Origin: Juglans regia
Lineage: Eukaryota; Streptophyta; Magnoliopsida; Fagales; Juglandaceae
Assembly: GCF_001411555.2 (NCBI RefSeq)
Contig: NC_049912.1
Location: 26,049,722 to 26,113,721 of the forward strand
Length of the DNA stretch: 64,000 bases
Direction of reading: 5' to 3'
In this document: positions 21,781 through 35,500 of the stretch, piece after piece
How the letters are laid out: every line of letters starts with the position of its first letter
Position numbering within the stretch: the first letter of the stretch is position 1
The notes under the pieces: generated by a model
What the model saw: the letters and a program-made list of their open reading frames with translations, nothing else
What the model was told of the DNA's origin: nothing
Databases searched by the model: none
Program-made: the position numbers and the translations under genes

Positions 21781-22740
21781 CTTGATAAAAATTCATTTTT
21801 GGGACTTTTTTTTGGGACGAAATGAAAATGGTCCCAAAAAAATGAGATGTGGAGACGAAATTCAAATTTCATCTCTAAAAAATGACAAAAGCATTTACTG
21901 TTCGAACAATATATGTAGGGATGAAAAATTTCGTCCCTAATAAAATAACCATTCAAACATTGACAAAAAACATTTGAATAAAATAAAATAAACATTCGAA
22001 TGGATTTTATTTATGGTCGAACGAGAATTCGACGCGTTAAGTGACAAATTTTAGTGGGACATTGACTTACATTTTGAACAACATACAACAACATTCGAAT
22101 GTCAAGGTTAATCAATGTTCGAACAAATATTATATATGATCGAACGGGAAATTGGGGGTTAAGTCATTAAATTTAGTGGGATATTGACTTACCGTTCGAA
22201 TGAATGGGTTAATAAATGTTCGAACGTAAAATAAAGAGTTTGAACGAAGATTTATTGTAGAAATATCTAGAGGGAATGTGGAACGTTTGAATGGTATATA
22301 TTTCATTCGAATGGTGATGAAAGTTTTTCAATTTTTTTATGGCAACATAATACCTTACTCAATTATGGACATATATTTAATTTATATAAAAAATTAGCAG
22401 CGATAAGATACGGCAGTATAGATCAATAACAATTGTGGCGATAAGATGCGGAGGTATAGATCAATACCAGCGATTTAAAAATCGCTGCAATTGAATTATT
22501 GGTTTTGTGAACTCAGTTGTAGCGATCTAAAAATCGTTGGGAATTTATCAATTGCGGCGAATTAAAGTCGTCGCAAAAAATAGAATAAATCGCCGCTAAT
22601 GCTGAAATCTATTCCAACGGCTTAATTAAATTGCTGAGAAATCTTTTTGCGGCGAATATTATTCGCCGCAAATATCCTAAAATGATGATAAAAAAATATT
22701 TCCCGCAATATATGATCGCCAGAAATAAGCTTAGATATTT
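21781..22740. mobile_element. Non-coding CACTA-like remnant plus CGCCGC-type inverted motifs
   Basis: 21781-22330 carries GGGACGAAAT...AAATTTCGTCCC and many TTCGAACG/ATTCGAATG motifs, the same subterminal set as the CACTA element at 8540-9068. 22385-22720 carries repeated AGCGATTTAAAAATCGCTGC, GGCGAATTAAAGTCGTCGC and GCGGCGAATATTATTCGCCGC palindrome-like motifs of another element type. No terminus or transposase was found for either. Confidence 0.5.
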
Positions 22741-23389
22741 TATTCTCAATCCGATGTGTGTAGTGTTGATAGTTTAAAATTGCAATACTAAAAATAAAAA
22801 AGTAAAAATAAATAAGAGGAAAATGATGCACGTGATCTTTTTGAATGCCTATATATGGTGTATATATAACTAAGAGGTTCAAACAGTATTATATTTGTAA
22901 CACTAGAAAATTCATATAGTTTGGAAGGTCAGCAATTAATTATGATTCAGCATTGGTGCATTATTACCCTGCTCCATTTAGCTCAATTCTGAAAGGTGAT
23001 TGATCCGTCTCTTACCCTCATATTTTTGGGCCTCTACATGTACAATTTGTCCTAGTACATTTTCTGAAAAAGTCACTTTTTAATTCGGCCTACCATGTGC
23101 GTGCTGTGCAGACTGCAGAGAACGTCGACAGAGAGAGAATTCACGACCATTAATATGTTCTTGTATGGTCTACGTTTAGCAGCATTAAACTCAGCCTCAC
23201 GTACCTGTACTGGTCCTCTACTCTCTCTCTCTCTCTCTCTCTATATGTGTGTGCACTTTTTCCCCCTTATTCCTCTAATAATTTCCAAGTAAAACAAAAT
23301 TGGGTTTAATTTTGGTCTTATACAGAAGCGAACACATGTAGTAAAAATGTCAATTTGCTTTAGAGGTGTAAAGTTGGGTGTCTCGGCCG
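22741..23389. other. Intergenic, no recognised gene
   Basis: Mixed-composition DNA with a CT tract at 23219-23242. Nothing is assignable; the homology to the MYB gene begins only at about 23391. Confidence 0.4.
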
Positions 23390-23390
23390 A

Positions 23391-23985
23391 AGCGCCTGTA
23401 TTTGCTTTTGGTAGCTCCACTACATGCATGCAGCTGAGGCTTTGGTGGGGTTTGGCTTTTCTTGTGCTTGTTTTGATGACGATGATCTCCGTCTTGTGCT
23501 CCTCTTCATCATTAGTTATGTTGCCTAGCTCTCTTAATATCAGGTCTTAGATAATTCAACCATCGTAGCCGGCAACTCTTCCCACATCTCTAGCTAGGTT
23601 GCCTTACTTGAGAATGGTTTGATGGCGCTGGACATGTTACCTTATCCTTGTCGAGTTGTGTTGTCTTTGGAATTTTACAGGCCTTGATGTAACTATGGTT
23701 TTCCTCTTATCAAAAGCGAGGATTTATCAGTAAAGAGTTTCATGGCCCTGAATAACCCATGAATTAAAATATTTTTATTTTCGTAAGCTTAATCTACCGC
23801 AATAAAGAAAAGGAAAAACACAAAAACGCATAAGGTTGTTCCTCTGTTTTTTGACAAAAATATGTAACCCGCTCTTTTGGGAAGGTTTCCTTCGAGTATT
23901 TTGTCTTAGATAGCTGTCCATGTTCCCCTATATATTCAAGCCCTGATCTTTTGAACAACAAGGAGTACTCCTTCCCATTTAAACC
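23391..23985 (-). pseudogene. MYB (TT2-type) pseudogene, duplicated copy
   Basis: The text matches the intact MYB gene in order. GAAGCGCCTGTATTTGCTTTTGG (23391; exon 3, cf. 13312) is followed by a jump at about 23490 straight into exon 2 text (CTCCTCTTCATCATTAGTTATG to GCAACTCTTCCCACATCTC, about 23500-23592; cf. 13650-13733). Intron 1 text follows (TTAATCTACCGCAATAAAGAAAA, 23790) and exon 1 text (CCCGCTCTTTTGGGAAGGTTTC to CTCCTTCCCATTT, 23867-23978). The DNA-binding start of exon 3, intron 2 and the whole 3' end are lost, about 140 bp of foreign text sits at 23595-23745, and part of exon 1 is deleted after AAGGTTTC. Intron text is kept, so it arose by DNA duplication and not by retroposition. 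Confidence 0.85.
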
Positions 23986-24136
23986 AATCTCCAACAACGA
24001 CAAAGACTCTCTCTCTCTCTCTCTCTCTGTTTGCAGTTGTCACGAAGGTTAATGGTAGAGGCAAGGCAGAAGTAGGAACCACCGACACAATCTCCCTATC
24101 GGCCTCATCTTCCCAATCTTTAGGTCTTGGGTACAA

Positions 24137-24170
<34 letters not shown>

Positions 24171-25582
24171 TAATAAGAGACAGGGGAAGCCGAAGATGCC
24201 GTTGGTTGCATGTGAAGAGCATACGTCCGGATTTTGCTAGATACAAGCGAGTTCGTGTATCACATCGCGTACCGATGATTTTTTTTATTTAAAAATAAAT
24301 AAAAAAAATTTTAAGAGAAGAAGAAAATCTCATATATCATAAAAATTATTTTTATCTTTAATTCACATCATTTCATTAAACATATATATTATATATCAAT
24401 ATTAGTACACAAACTTACTTGCAATAAAATATTTCCTTAATCATTAATGAGAGCTCATGTTCAGCATTTTCTTCTTCCTCATTTACCCCTCCCTCCTCCT
24501 TTAAGATGTTGTGAACCATAAAGTCATTTTCTTCTTCATTAAAGAAGAAGACAAAATTCCTCATGCAAAATCTCTCCCGCAAAAACAAACAAAAAAAATG
24601 CCCAAATATCTCTCTCTCTTTCTCTATGAAATGCTTTGTTTAAATGACGTTGGTTCATTGATTGTTCGATCTGGATCTCCAGCAACAACAAAATTTAAAT
24701 TCTAGAACTATGAATGTTTTTGTAAAAATATCATCTAAATATTAAGTTCAGGCAATAAGATACTCACTTATAAAAATTATATAAAAAACTAAAATGACCT
24801 TTACAACAATAACTTACTAATCCTTGAAAACGAACAAAACAAAACTTGAACTATATACCTGAGATTCTGAGCTGAGAACTTGTAAGATTAACTTACACCC
24901 CTTTTTTATTTTTTTCAAAACGAGAGATTCAGCTTCACCTTCCCCATAATTTACTAGATTGAATTTCTTTTTTATCCAAAACCCATATGTTCTTTTGCCT
25001 TTTTTTATTTTTTTTTCAAAACTGCAGATTCAACTTCACAGATTACCAGCAAAGCACAACCAGCCATAGAAGAATGGGGGACAAGGGTTGATCTAGTTAA
25101 TGGTTTTTTCTTCCGGTTTGCCAATGTAATAAAAGCGTGCGATGTTCCATGTCATTCTTCTCAGCTCTTTCTTCCCGATACCAAGTTTTTCTTCTTTCAT
25201 ATATTTTTTTTAATATAAAAAAGCTAAAGTTGATGCCATGTGTGCTTCGTCTGCAGGATGGGCGCGCCAAAGTACATGTACCTAGTATTTTCCAATGTAT
25301 AAAAAAAATTGATGTAGGCAGAAATATTATAATTATTTTGACTATTAGTTAATTAACAGAAATTAAAAATTGAAATTGGGAAAAGATACAAAACATGAAT
25401 AAAACTCTGAAAAATATTGATCAATGATCAAATTCGAAATTATGATAATTTTCTCAAAAATAAAAATTTCAAAGTATTGCATAAAAATTAAATACGTAAA
25501 TAAACAAGAATCCTACAAAAAATCTGGTCAAAATTGAGATCAAGATCATTTCCCAAATTTGAAACGAAATATTTTCTAATAA

Positions 25583-26003
25583 GGCCCGGTTTGGTTAGCC
25601 AATATAGATGAAAACATCTCATCTGGAATTGTACCGTATAGTAGTTTTGGCTATCCAAACACAATATTTTATCTCTTAAGTTTTCAAAACATCCATTTAA
25701 ATGAACAATAAATAAACAGTATAAAACAATGAAAACTGACGTGAACATTGCGTGAACAGTGTCAAAACTAACGTGAACGATTCGTAAACAGTACATGAAC
25801 AATGCACAATTCAGGTAATCTATAAATACTATGGGACCCACGCCTTTTTTAAATCTCAAAGAGTCAAAATTATCTCATCTCATCTTACTATCCAAACATA
25901 CAATTTTACAAACTATCACATCTCATCTCTTAACTCAAAAAATATCACTACTATTTAAAATATGTCATTTTATCTCATCTGAACTGTCTATCCAAACCGG
26001 GCC
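25583..26003. mobile_element. Tourist-like MITE (PIF/Harbinger type)
   Basis: It is flanked by TAA at 25580-25582 and 26004-26006. The ends are GGCCCGGTTTGGTTAGCC and, on the right, CTATCCAAACCGGGCC, an inverted repeat of about 16 bp. The 3-bp TAA duplication and the GGCCC..TTTGG terminus are typical of Tourist elements. 421 bp, non-coding. Confidence 0.85.
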
Positions 26004-26064
26004 TAATGTAAATAAAAGTTTTGGAAAAAAATAACTAATATTGCCCCAATCTAAGGAAGATTAA

Positions 26065-26439
26065 GACATGTTTATTTGGGCAATGAAATAAATGATATGA
26101 GGATTTTGTAAATAGTAATGAATTGGAGGTTTGTGAATAGAAGTGAAATAATTTGAGTTAAGATATTTTATTGAGTTTTAAAAAATTAGAGAAAAACTTT
26201 GGATAAAAATATTATAAAGTTAAAAAGTTATTTGAATATAATTTATTATTATTATTTTGTTTTAAAATTTAAGAAATAATTATTTTTGTATTTTGTTTGA
26301 AAATTTGGAAAAATTGTAATGATTAGATAAAAATCTTAAAATTTTAAAATTGAAGAATATTTTGTGTTTGATGGATGTTTGAAAAAGAAATTATAAGAAG
26401 TTTTGACATCTCATCTCACCTAACTTTCCAAACAACCCC
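26065..26439. mobile_element. Second Tourist-like MITE in the duplicated region
   Basis: TAA flanks both sides (26062-26064, 26440-26442). The ends are GACATGTTTATTTGGGC and CTTTCCAAACAACCCC (inverted, diverged). The interior (AAATAGTAATGAA, AATTTGAGTTAAGATATTTTATTGAG) is the same family as 27290-27600 and 45312-45523. The homologous uninserted site is visible at 15055-15075 (GAATTAAGATTAAGTTTTTT). Confidence 0.75.
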
Positions 26440-26530
26440 TAAGTTTTTTTGCCATATTTGTACAAATTTACCTTCCTAAGATAGTTCGGCGTAATCAATG
26501 TAAAATATTAACCCGGATACTCGAAATAAA

Positions 26531-29524
26531 TTTGAAATTATATAAAAGACTTATAAAATTATAAATTGATGTTCTCAATGTCATATAAGATTATAAAATT
26601 ATTTTTATTATTAAATAAACATAACGTATCAGACACATCAATTATTATAAAGTACTTGACAAGACCACATGTACATGTATATTATAATTATAGAAATATT
26701 ATAATTATACAAAAATTATACAAAAATAAATTTATAAATAAACATGATTTGATATAATACGTCAGATTATAAAATTATTTTTAAATGTAAATAAATTTAA
26801 CAGATCATATGAAGTTACATCAATTTATGAATGGGTAAGAATAGGGTTACTACTTTATTACTATCAATTTACTACTTATATGTATTTGAAAATCTTTTTT
26901 TTTTACTTTTTTTTTAAGTATTTTTTTAACATTTTTAATCATTAAAAAAATTAAGGAAATATATAATTTTATTAAAAATCATTTCCTTAACAATTAAGTC
27001 AAATAAAGAAATTTAAATATAAAAAATAATAATAAATAGATAATAAAAGAGTAATAATTTTATCATTTTTTTTATAAATTTTTTTTTATATAATTTTTTT
27101 TCTAGTTGTAACATTTATCGTATAATTATATGTAGGGCCAAAAGTGTATTATATATTACACGTGCGCGCGCGCACATATATTAATATATATATATTTATT
27201 GATGTCACTGATCCATCTTCGATTCTCTATACTCTAAATCTAGAAAGGTGAACTGGAGGTGTGAGAAAATATTGAATATTATGAATAATAATAAAATAGT
27301 TTATAAATAGTAATGAAATAATTTGAATTAAGATGTTTTATTAGATTTTAAGAAATGAAAAAAAAAATTGAATAAAAATATTTTAAAATTAAAATATTAT
27401 TTTTATTTTAAAATTTAAAGAATTTGTTTTGTAGTGTTTTGTTTGGAACTTTTAAGAAGTTATAATAATTAAGTATAATTAGATAAAAAAAAAATTAAAA
27501 ATTAAAAATTATTTTATGTTCTAGTGATATTTAAAAATAATATATTTAAAAATATATGATAATATTTGAAAATAACATAAAACTTTCAAATTTCTCAACG
27601 GTTGTGAAGTCTCTCTATGCTGTTCTCAATCCATGCATGCACACGGTAGGCGAATTTGAAATGCTTTGGGACCCGAATTTGGGTCCCGGAGAAGTGTCCA
27701 GAACGCTGCTTGCTTTTTTTTTTTTTTTTTAATAATTAAAAAATATTTTTTAATAATATTATAAATTTTTTATTTTTTTAAAAAATATTTATGATGATTA
27801 AAAAAATATATAAAAAATAAAAAAGTAAAGTATAACGTTTGGGATATTTTTTAGGGACAAAACTGCGGGATCTGTAGTATTACTCTTTCAGAATTGTGCT
27901 GAATTGATAGTAAAAAAAATTTACACAATTTTTTACTATTTATATAATCTTTACGCATCATATATTTTTTAATTTTTATTATTTTTTTATTAAATATTTA
28001 ATATATAAATAATGAATAGAAAAATTAAATTATTTTAAAAAGAATAAACTCAAAAAAATATTAAAAAAATATTAAAATTTTAAAAAATATGATATGTGAA
28101 GATTGGAGAGGTTGTATAGCATTGCTCTTCATAGTAATGCTAAATGAAAAATTATTTCTTCCACTATTCAACAACTGCATCTCACGTTCTGTGAAAAATA
28201 TTTTTATATTTTATGAAAAAGTTATAAGTATAGAATATTAGAATGAATAGTAATTGATATACAGTAAATCACAAATTTTGGAGGAGAAACTATGTGTTAC
28301 CGGGTTTGGGGATACAGTACAACTTTTTTCCCGATTGTTTAATGCAGACGACCAAAATTAAGTAAGGATTGGATCAATATATTTTACCATTTATCATTAC
28401 ATTTATCTAAAAAAACTATGGATTATTTTTTAAAGATAACATTTCAACCTAAAACGAACAATGGAACAAAATTAAATACAAATTTATTGAGGACAAATTT
28501 GAGGCCATGAAGAAAATTACTTCTGTCGCCCAAAAATTTAAAAAAAAAAAAAACGAATTCAGGCTTATAACGTCAACAGTAATTGCCTTAATAAGATGTC
28601 ATGATCACATCTAGATTTTTTAGTTGGCTTCCAATGGTCTAAAAGCACCTGCGCCACATTAATGTAATACTTTAGATAGCAAATCCATTTTTTTTTATTG
28701 TAAATTAGATATGGCTTACTACATCAATTTATACTTGAGCACTTTTCAAAGAACAAAATGCAGGCATTTATCAATAATAAATTACAATAAAAGCCCACCT
28801 GACCATGAATCTGTTTCAAATTCAGATAAAAAATGGATCCCAGTCCAAAACATAAGAAAATCCTGTCTCTAGTAATCGAGTAGAATACAAAGGCAAAGCC
28901 CCACCCAACCCCGATCGTTGGACTGCTAGATGGAGGGCAGGCACGAGCTCTATCTGGCATGATTTCTCACCCCAACAAAATGATAATAAATCTACTGAAG
29001 AAACATTATAGAAGATGGTCGACTGCTGCGATCTCTCCCTCCTATAGTTCATGTAGTTGCTAAGTAATTACAGCTATTTGCTATTGGCAATCTATATTCA
29101 TTCTTTCAACCTGTGATACAAAGAAGCAATTAAAAATAACAGTAAATTTAGCAGGACGGTAAAGCATTGTAAAAAACATGCATGCAAAAACCATCAAACA
29201 CAAAATGGTAGTAACTGCTACCATTTTCTTGACTCGACAAGGTATTGTTTTAACAAATAACTAAAGCATTCAAGAAATTGTGACATGGGACTCCTTAAAT
29301 CTGCATGTGCAACATGCAAGCTCAGCTCCTATATAGAGAATGCCATGCAACCTCAGGCAATAAGTTTGGCATCCGAATGCTGAGTCACACTTACCGATGG
29401 TGTTCATGAAGTCATACCCAAGCAGCATAAGATCAAATAAGAATTTGGTGTGCATTTCTACTAAATCCGTGTCATCTTCTGTAGCATTTGGGGACCAGTA
29501 GAATGGGAAACTAGCTGTTCTGAA
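26531..29524. other. AT-rich intergenic DNA with MITE relics
   Basis: It contains further non-coding AT-rich relics: about 26840-27120 (AATCATTTCCTTAACAATTAAG core), 27290-27600 (Tourist family interior) and 27715-27830. No coding region is supported. The last few hundred bases before 29525 probably include the TAF12 3' UTR (minus strand). The end of transcription cannot be placed. Confidence 0.45.
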
Positions 29525-32500
29525 CTAAGAGAAGGGTCGTACCAGGTAATTGGCACCAACTGGGTTACCAAGTCCCTGCCTTATCATCTCTTTAGGATTA
29601 CTTGTATTTGTTTCGGAGTGTGGGGTTTCCATTAATGTGCGTATCTGATTAAATAGTTAATGCAAAAAGACAAGGTATTATTGCCAAAAGAAAGGGGAAT
29701 ATAGATCAAATATATGTATATACTCAGGAACTTACCACATCAAGACGCTTCTTGTGGAGATCACTTGTTAACTGCAAGATTGAAATTAACTTGAGGAATC
29801 AAAAAATATTTTTCAACTGATTATTCTTTTGAAAGTAATGACGAATCTTATATAAACTTATAGTGCAAATTCATCTTGAAAAAGATCTTAGTGTAGAAGA
29901 AGTATTCAATGTAAAATCTTATTATATTAATCTATGGGCAATATTACTTATCTTTAAATAGTTCTTTCATACAAACACACCAAAAATGTTGCACCAAGTT
30001 GTGCATAACAATAAGAAAAACGTATGGAAGGTGCTTACAGGTTTGCTTTGGTACTTCTGCTCTTCACTTGAATATCCCGGAATGTTCAATTGCCAATTTT
30101 TCTCTGCAAAATATTTCCATGCAATAGATTGTTTAAGGTTCAATCACCATCACAAAAATGATATAGAGTAACACCGTTATAGTATGAACCCTTATATATA
30201 TTCAGTCCTACGTCGCTATGCTATTATCTCATCCATGAATTTCTTGTTTGCCTTAAGTTAGCTCCCAGAGATATTGCCAACATTAACCCTGAGATCAATC
30301 TCGAAGGCCCTTTATATAATCTAGCCTAATCACCATAGACCAAGTGAAAAAAGAAATTGAAAAGCATTTTTTGGTAGTTGGCTCATAGTGAAAAACGTAC
30401 ACCACCAGCCAGGCAGCAAATGGACTACAAGTCTACAATCGCCCCAAAATGATGGGCAAATATATCCACCACCAGAAGAACCCACGCATCAAACTGTAAC
30501 CTTTGACAACCAACCATTACCATCTTACCCACCACCTAAGTAGTCATAGAACCCTAGCACCCACCAATACCGAAAATCAGCTACAAGAAATCAACACCCA
30601 CACTTTACAATCGAACATCAATCATACAAAACCACCACAAATACACCACTCAACACTACCAGTTCAAAACCCCCCAGTGTTTAAACACCATCAATGGCTG
30701 CCACCTATACAAGAAAGAAACCCCAGATGTGCCACAGTGCTGCTACTCGAAACAACAACAAACCCACGCTGATGGCTAAACGCCATATGCCACCCCCTCA
30801 AACTCACAACCAAGTCAAAACCAATCTCCTAGTCCCTCAACAATGCCACCAACTACCAAACCAATTCCTCTTTTTAGACCCAAACACTAGACACAGAAAA
30901 AGTAATCCCTCACCCTCAGAGCCCATGTCAAGAAAGCAGAGCAACAATCCATTGAAGATCAGGGGACAACTGGTCAGGGGAGAGGAGACGAAGTTGCTGA
31001 GGGCGTCAATGGAGTAGCTGAGAAAGTTCAAGCTGGGGCTGCAGTTTACCATGTTGGCAGTAACAAAGGCCTTTTTCAGAGTGAGGCTCTAAATGTTTGG
31101 AAAAGACCTCACACTTTTAGAAGCATGAATCATTTTCCTCCAGCTTTGCTTAGTTTTCTGTTGACTAGGATTTTTATGTGTAAGGTTTTAGCAGCACCAA
31201 ACACCCAAAAATGTGGAAAGGTTTTTCCCGGAAAAGGCATAATGTCAAATCAAACATGTCCTAAACCCAGGTGGGCTATGGCCCTTGTTCCATGCCCATG
31301 GCAAGGAACAGGTGGAGGCAATTGTTCACCATCTATCTTCATTTGCAATTTTGCATGGCAGACAAATGATGAATACCAAAGTTCTAAAACTGAGCAATTT
31401 TTCTCTGCTGTGTATTCAAAAATTTATTTTTCTGCAAACTTTTCATTAAGAAAAGTAGTATTTGACAAGAAGTTTAAAATCTGTTCAACCCAAAATCACA
31501 TTAGCAAATGATCATCGAATATGGTAACAGTCAATGAACATCGATAGCACTTGAATTCACAGCAACAATTCACCATCCAGAATCAGAAAACTTCTTCATG
31601 CCCAACTTTTTCAAATCATATGAGATTTTTACTTTTCAAAAAAATTCAGCCAGTCTGAGAAACCACCAAAATCAGTGATGAAATTCTTGCGATACTCAAC
31701 CATTTTCTAATGATGGACACACAACCCTTTTCACAACCATGTTTTAAATGGGGGTACTTTTGTAATGGACATGATACCTTTGTAATTATTTTATAAGTTA
31801 TTTTACAATAATGCCCTTAATTTAAAACATGATTGTAAAAAATGTTGCGAAATTGTTGTGTTTATCATCTTCCAAACGTATTATTATAATAAATCTGATG
31901 ATGACGTGTTGTAGTTAGCACAAACCTAGGTGTAGCAATAAATCCTTGGACTCTAAAGTCGAAGATTTCCGATGTTTTGCCAAACTGCATGCGAATGTTG
32001 TCACCTGCAAATAGAAACAAGTCCATATCTGTAAGACCATCATGATCTTACCTTAAAGCACACAAATTGACCACAACTGCCCTTAGAAAGTATAGGACAC
32101 ATCAAGGTAGACAGACCAAGAAAAAAAAAACAAATAAGCCAGACAATACTGGCAAACTAAAGATGTAATTGCAAACTTCAAAAAAAGTTCTAAAGCTTAT
32201 GCTCAAGTGCAGATGATTCATTTAAAGCAGAAAACAAAAGATCCTCGGTATCATACAGTAATATTAAGATACTCAAATAAATTGAATGGGTTGAATTTCA
32301 GACTTTGAGATTCATATGATGGAGCTATTGAAGTGTGGCTCTTTGGGCAATGTAGGACAGTTCTTTTACATCACAATAACCCTAAAGCTAACTGAATCCA
32401 TGTTGACAGTTCAAACTCAAACATGATGATAATATACATTTTTTTGTAACTACAGAATCTGAAAACAAAAACTACAGAATCTGATCCCTAGGATAATATA

Positions 32501-35500
32501 AGATATAGTCATTTTTTTGGTACGCCTAGCTTCAGATCATTGGCCAATTTTGCTTGATTGTGGAGGTATTCGCAGTGGTAAAAGGTATTTTAAGTTTGAG
32601 AATATGTGGTTGAAGTTTGAAGGTTTTGTGGATGGGGTCAAACAATGGTGGAGTTCGTATCATTTCGAAGGTACACCCAGCTACATTTTTGCAAATAAAT
32701 TGAAAGCGTTAAAAAGAGACCTAAAGGTGTGGAACCAACAAACTCTCGGCAATGTAGAAGATAATAAAAATACCAAGTGGGAGGAAATACAGGAGTTAGA
32801 AAGACTACAAGAAGGGAGACCACTTACTGAGGAGGAACAAGCACATAAAACTATGTTGGTTGCAGATCTTGAGAGAATAATTCTACAAGAAGAGATGTCG
32901 TGGCGCCAGAAATCAAGAGCTATTTGGCTAAAGGAAGGGGATCGGAGCACAAAGTTTTTCCATAAAATTGCAAATTCTCATAGAAGAAATAATACTATTG
33001 AGATACTGAAAATTGAGGGGATCGAGTGTAGAGAAGAAGAGGTAATAAAAGATCACGTGGTAAATTTCTTTGGAGAGCTTCTTACTAAACAGGTGGGGTG
33101 GAGGCCTACTTTGAATGGATTGGTTTTTTGCACTATAGAGTTGGAGGAAGTCGCAAGGATGGAAAGGGCTTTCGAAGAGGAAGAGGTCTATGATGTAGTA
33201 AAGAAAATGGCAAAAGACAATGCTCTCGGCCCTGATGGTTTCTCCATGGGTTTTTACCAAGAATGTTGGGAGGTGATAAAGAGGGATCTTATGAAGGTGT
33301 TTCAAGAGCTTTTCTCGGTAGGTAAATTTGAGAAAAGCCTCAATACCACTTTCCTTGCTTTAATCCCTAAAAAGGTAGGGGCTTTTGAGATTTCCGATTT
33401 TCGGCCTATTAGTCTAGTGAATGGTACGTACAAGATCATTGCTAAAGTGCTCGCTAACCGTTTGAGTGGGGTCTTGGGACAGATCGTTACTAAGCCTCAA
33501 AATGCCTTTGTGAATGGTAGACAAATTCTTGATGCAGCTCTAATTGCTAACGAGTGTCTGGACAGTAGATTGAAGGCTGGCAGCTCAGGGCTTATGTGTA
33601 AGCTAGATATGGAGAAGGTATATGATCATGTTAATTGGGATCTTCTCCTACATCTACTGGGTAGGTATGGTTTTGGAGAAAGATGGAGGTCGTGGATCAG
33701 ATGGTGTATTTCCACGGCAAGGTTTTCTGTGTTAATCAATGGCAGTCCAGAGGGTTTCTTCTCGAGCTCTCGTGGCTTGAGACAAGGGGATCCATTATCT
33801 CCATTACTTTTTGTTATTGTTATGGAGGCACTAAACAGGATGATCTCAGCCTTAGTGACTAATGGTTATATTAGTGGTTTTCAGATTGGATCGCCGAGTA
33901 GGAGTATCACTACCATTTCACATTTACTGTTTGCAGATGATACGCTTATTATGTGCGAAGCCGAGTCAGATCAGTTGAGGGATGTGAAAGCATTGTTGCT
34001 TTGTTTTGAAGCAGTGTCTGGTTTAAAAGTGAATTATGATAAATCTGAGTTGGTGCCTATTGGAGAAGTTCAAAATTTGAGGGTGTTGGTTGGTACACTG
34101 GGTTGTAAGATAGGGTCTCTCCCTATGAACTATTTGGGATTACCATTGGGTATAGCCTCGAGGGCGCTTTCTATTTGGGATATTGTGATTGAAAAAGTAG
34201 AGAGAAGATTGGCAGATTGGAAGAGAATGTATTTGTCAAAAGGGGGCCGGATTACGCTTATTAAAAGTACGCTTTCTAATCTACCCACTTACTTCTTATC
34301 CTTATTCCCTATAACGGCAAGTGTGACGGGTCGTCTTGAGAAGCTACAGAGAGACTTTCTGTGGGGGGGGTCTAGGTGAAGAGTTTAAATTCCATTTAGT
34401 CAAGTGGGAAATTGTGTGTCGTCCTATCTCCAATGGTGGTTTGGGTATTAGAAATTTGAGGATGTTCAATCAGGCACTACTTGGCAAATGGTTGTGGCGT
34501 TATATCAAGGAAACGGCTGCCTTATGGAAGACTGTGATTGAGAACAAATACGGTGGTTTTGAGGGGGGTTGGTATACTAGAGAAGTTCAAGGGGCCGCTG
34601 GAAGGGGGCTATGGAAACACATTAGAAGAGGATGGGTGGTTTTCCATCAACATACAAGATTGCAATTGGGTACAGGTTCAAAGATCAGATTTTGGAAGGA
34701 TGTTTGGTGTACCAATAATACTCTACAAGACTTGTTTCCTACACTTTTCATGATTGCAAATGCTAAAGATGCCATGGTGGCGGAGGTAATGAAAGTTGTA
34801 GGTAAAAACATCCACTGGAATATCAATTTCAATCGGGCAGCACAAGACTGGGAGATGGGGAGTTTTGTAGATTTTTATAGTCTTTTGTACTCTTGTCGCC
34901 CAAATATCCAGCATGCAGATGATTTGTGGTGGAGTCCAACAAGGAAAGGGGTCTTCACTGTTAGCTCCTTTTACAAGGTACTCACACAAGTTCCTGACAG
35001 ACATTTTCCCTGGAGAAAGCTTTTGTGTAATAAGGCTCCTCCCAAAACTTCTTTCTTTGTGTGGACAGCATCTCTGGGGAAGATTCTTACTACGGATAAT
35101 CTAAGAAAAAGAAGCATAATTATAGCAGACTGGTGTTGTATGTGTAAAAGAGGGGGTGAATCGGTGAATCATTTACTTTTACATTGCAACGTAGCCAGGA
35201 CTATTTGGGATGCGGTGTTTAACATAATGGATTTAGCATGGGTTATGCCGAAAACTGTGTTGAATGCTTTGGCCTGTTGGACCTCAATTCGAGGAGTGCG
35301 ACAAATCAAAGCAGTTTAGAAGATGATTCCTATATGTATTATGTGGTGCTTGTGGCATGAGCGCAATGAGAGGATTTTTGAAGACAAAGAGAGATCAATG
35401 GCGGAGCTAAAAATGTTATTTTTTAAGACTCTTTGTACTTGAGCTAATGTCGTGGACTTTAATGGCATGGAATTTCATGAGTTTTTAGTTTCTAATGCTC

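Larger units (their letters stand above)
24040..26530 (-). repeat. Duplicated upstream region of the MYB gene
   Basis: Blocks match the upstream DNA of the intact gene in the same order. About 24090-24240 corresponds to 14370-14480, 25320-25490 to 14640-14805, 26030-26064 to 15030-15065, and 26440-26530 to 15066-15170. The copy has gained two Tourist-like MITEs (25583-26003 and 26065-26439), an (AAT)n expansion (24138-24170) and extra unmatched DNA at 24280-25300. Confidence 0.7.
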
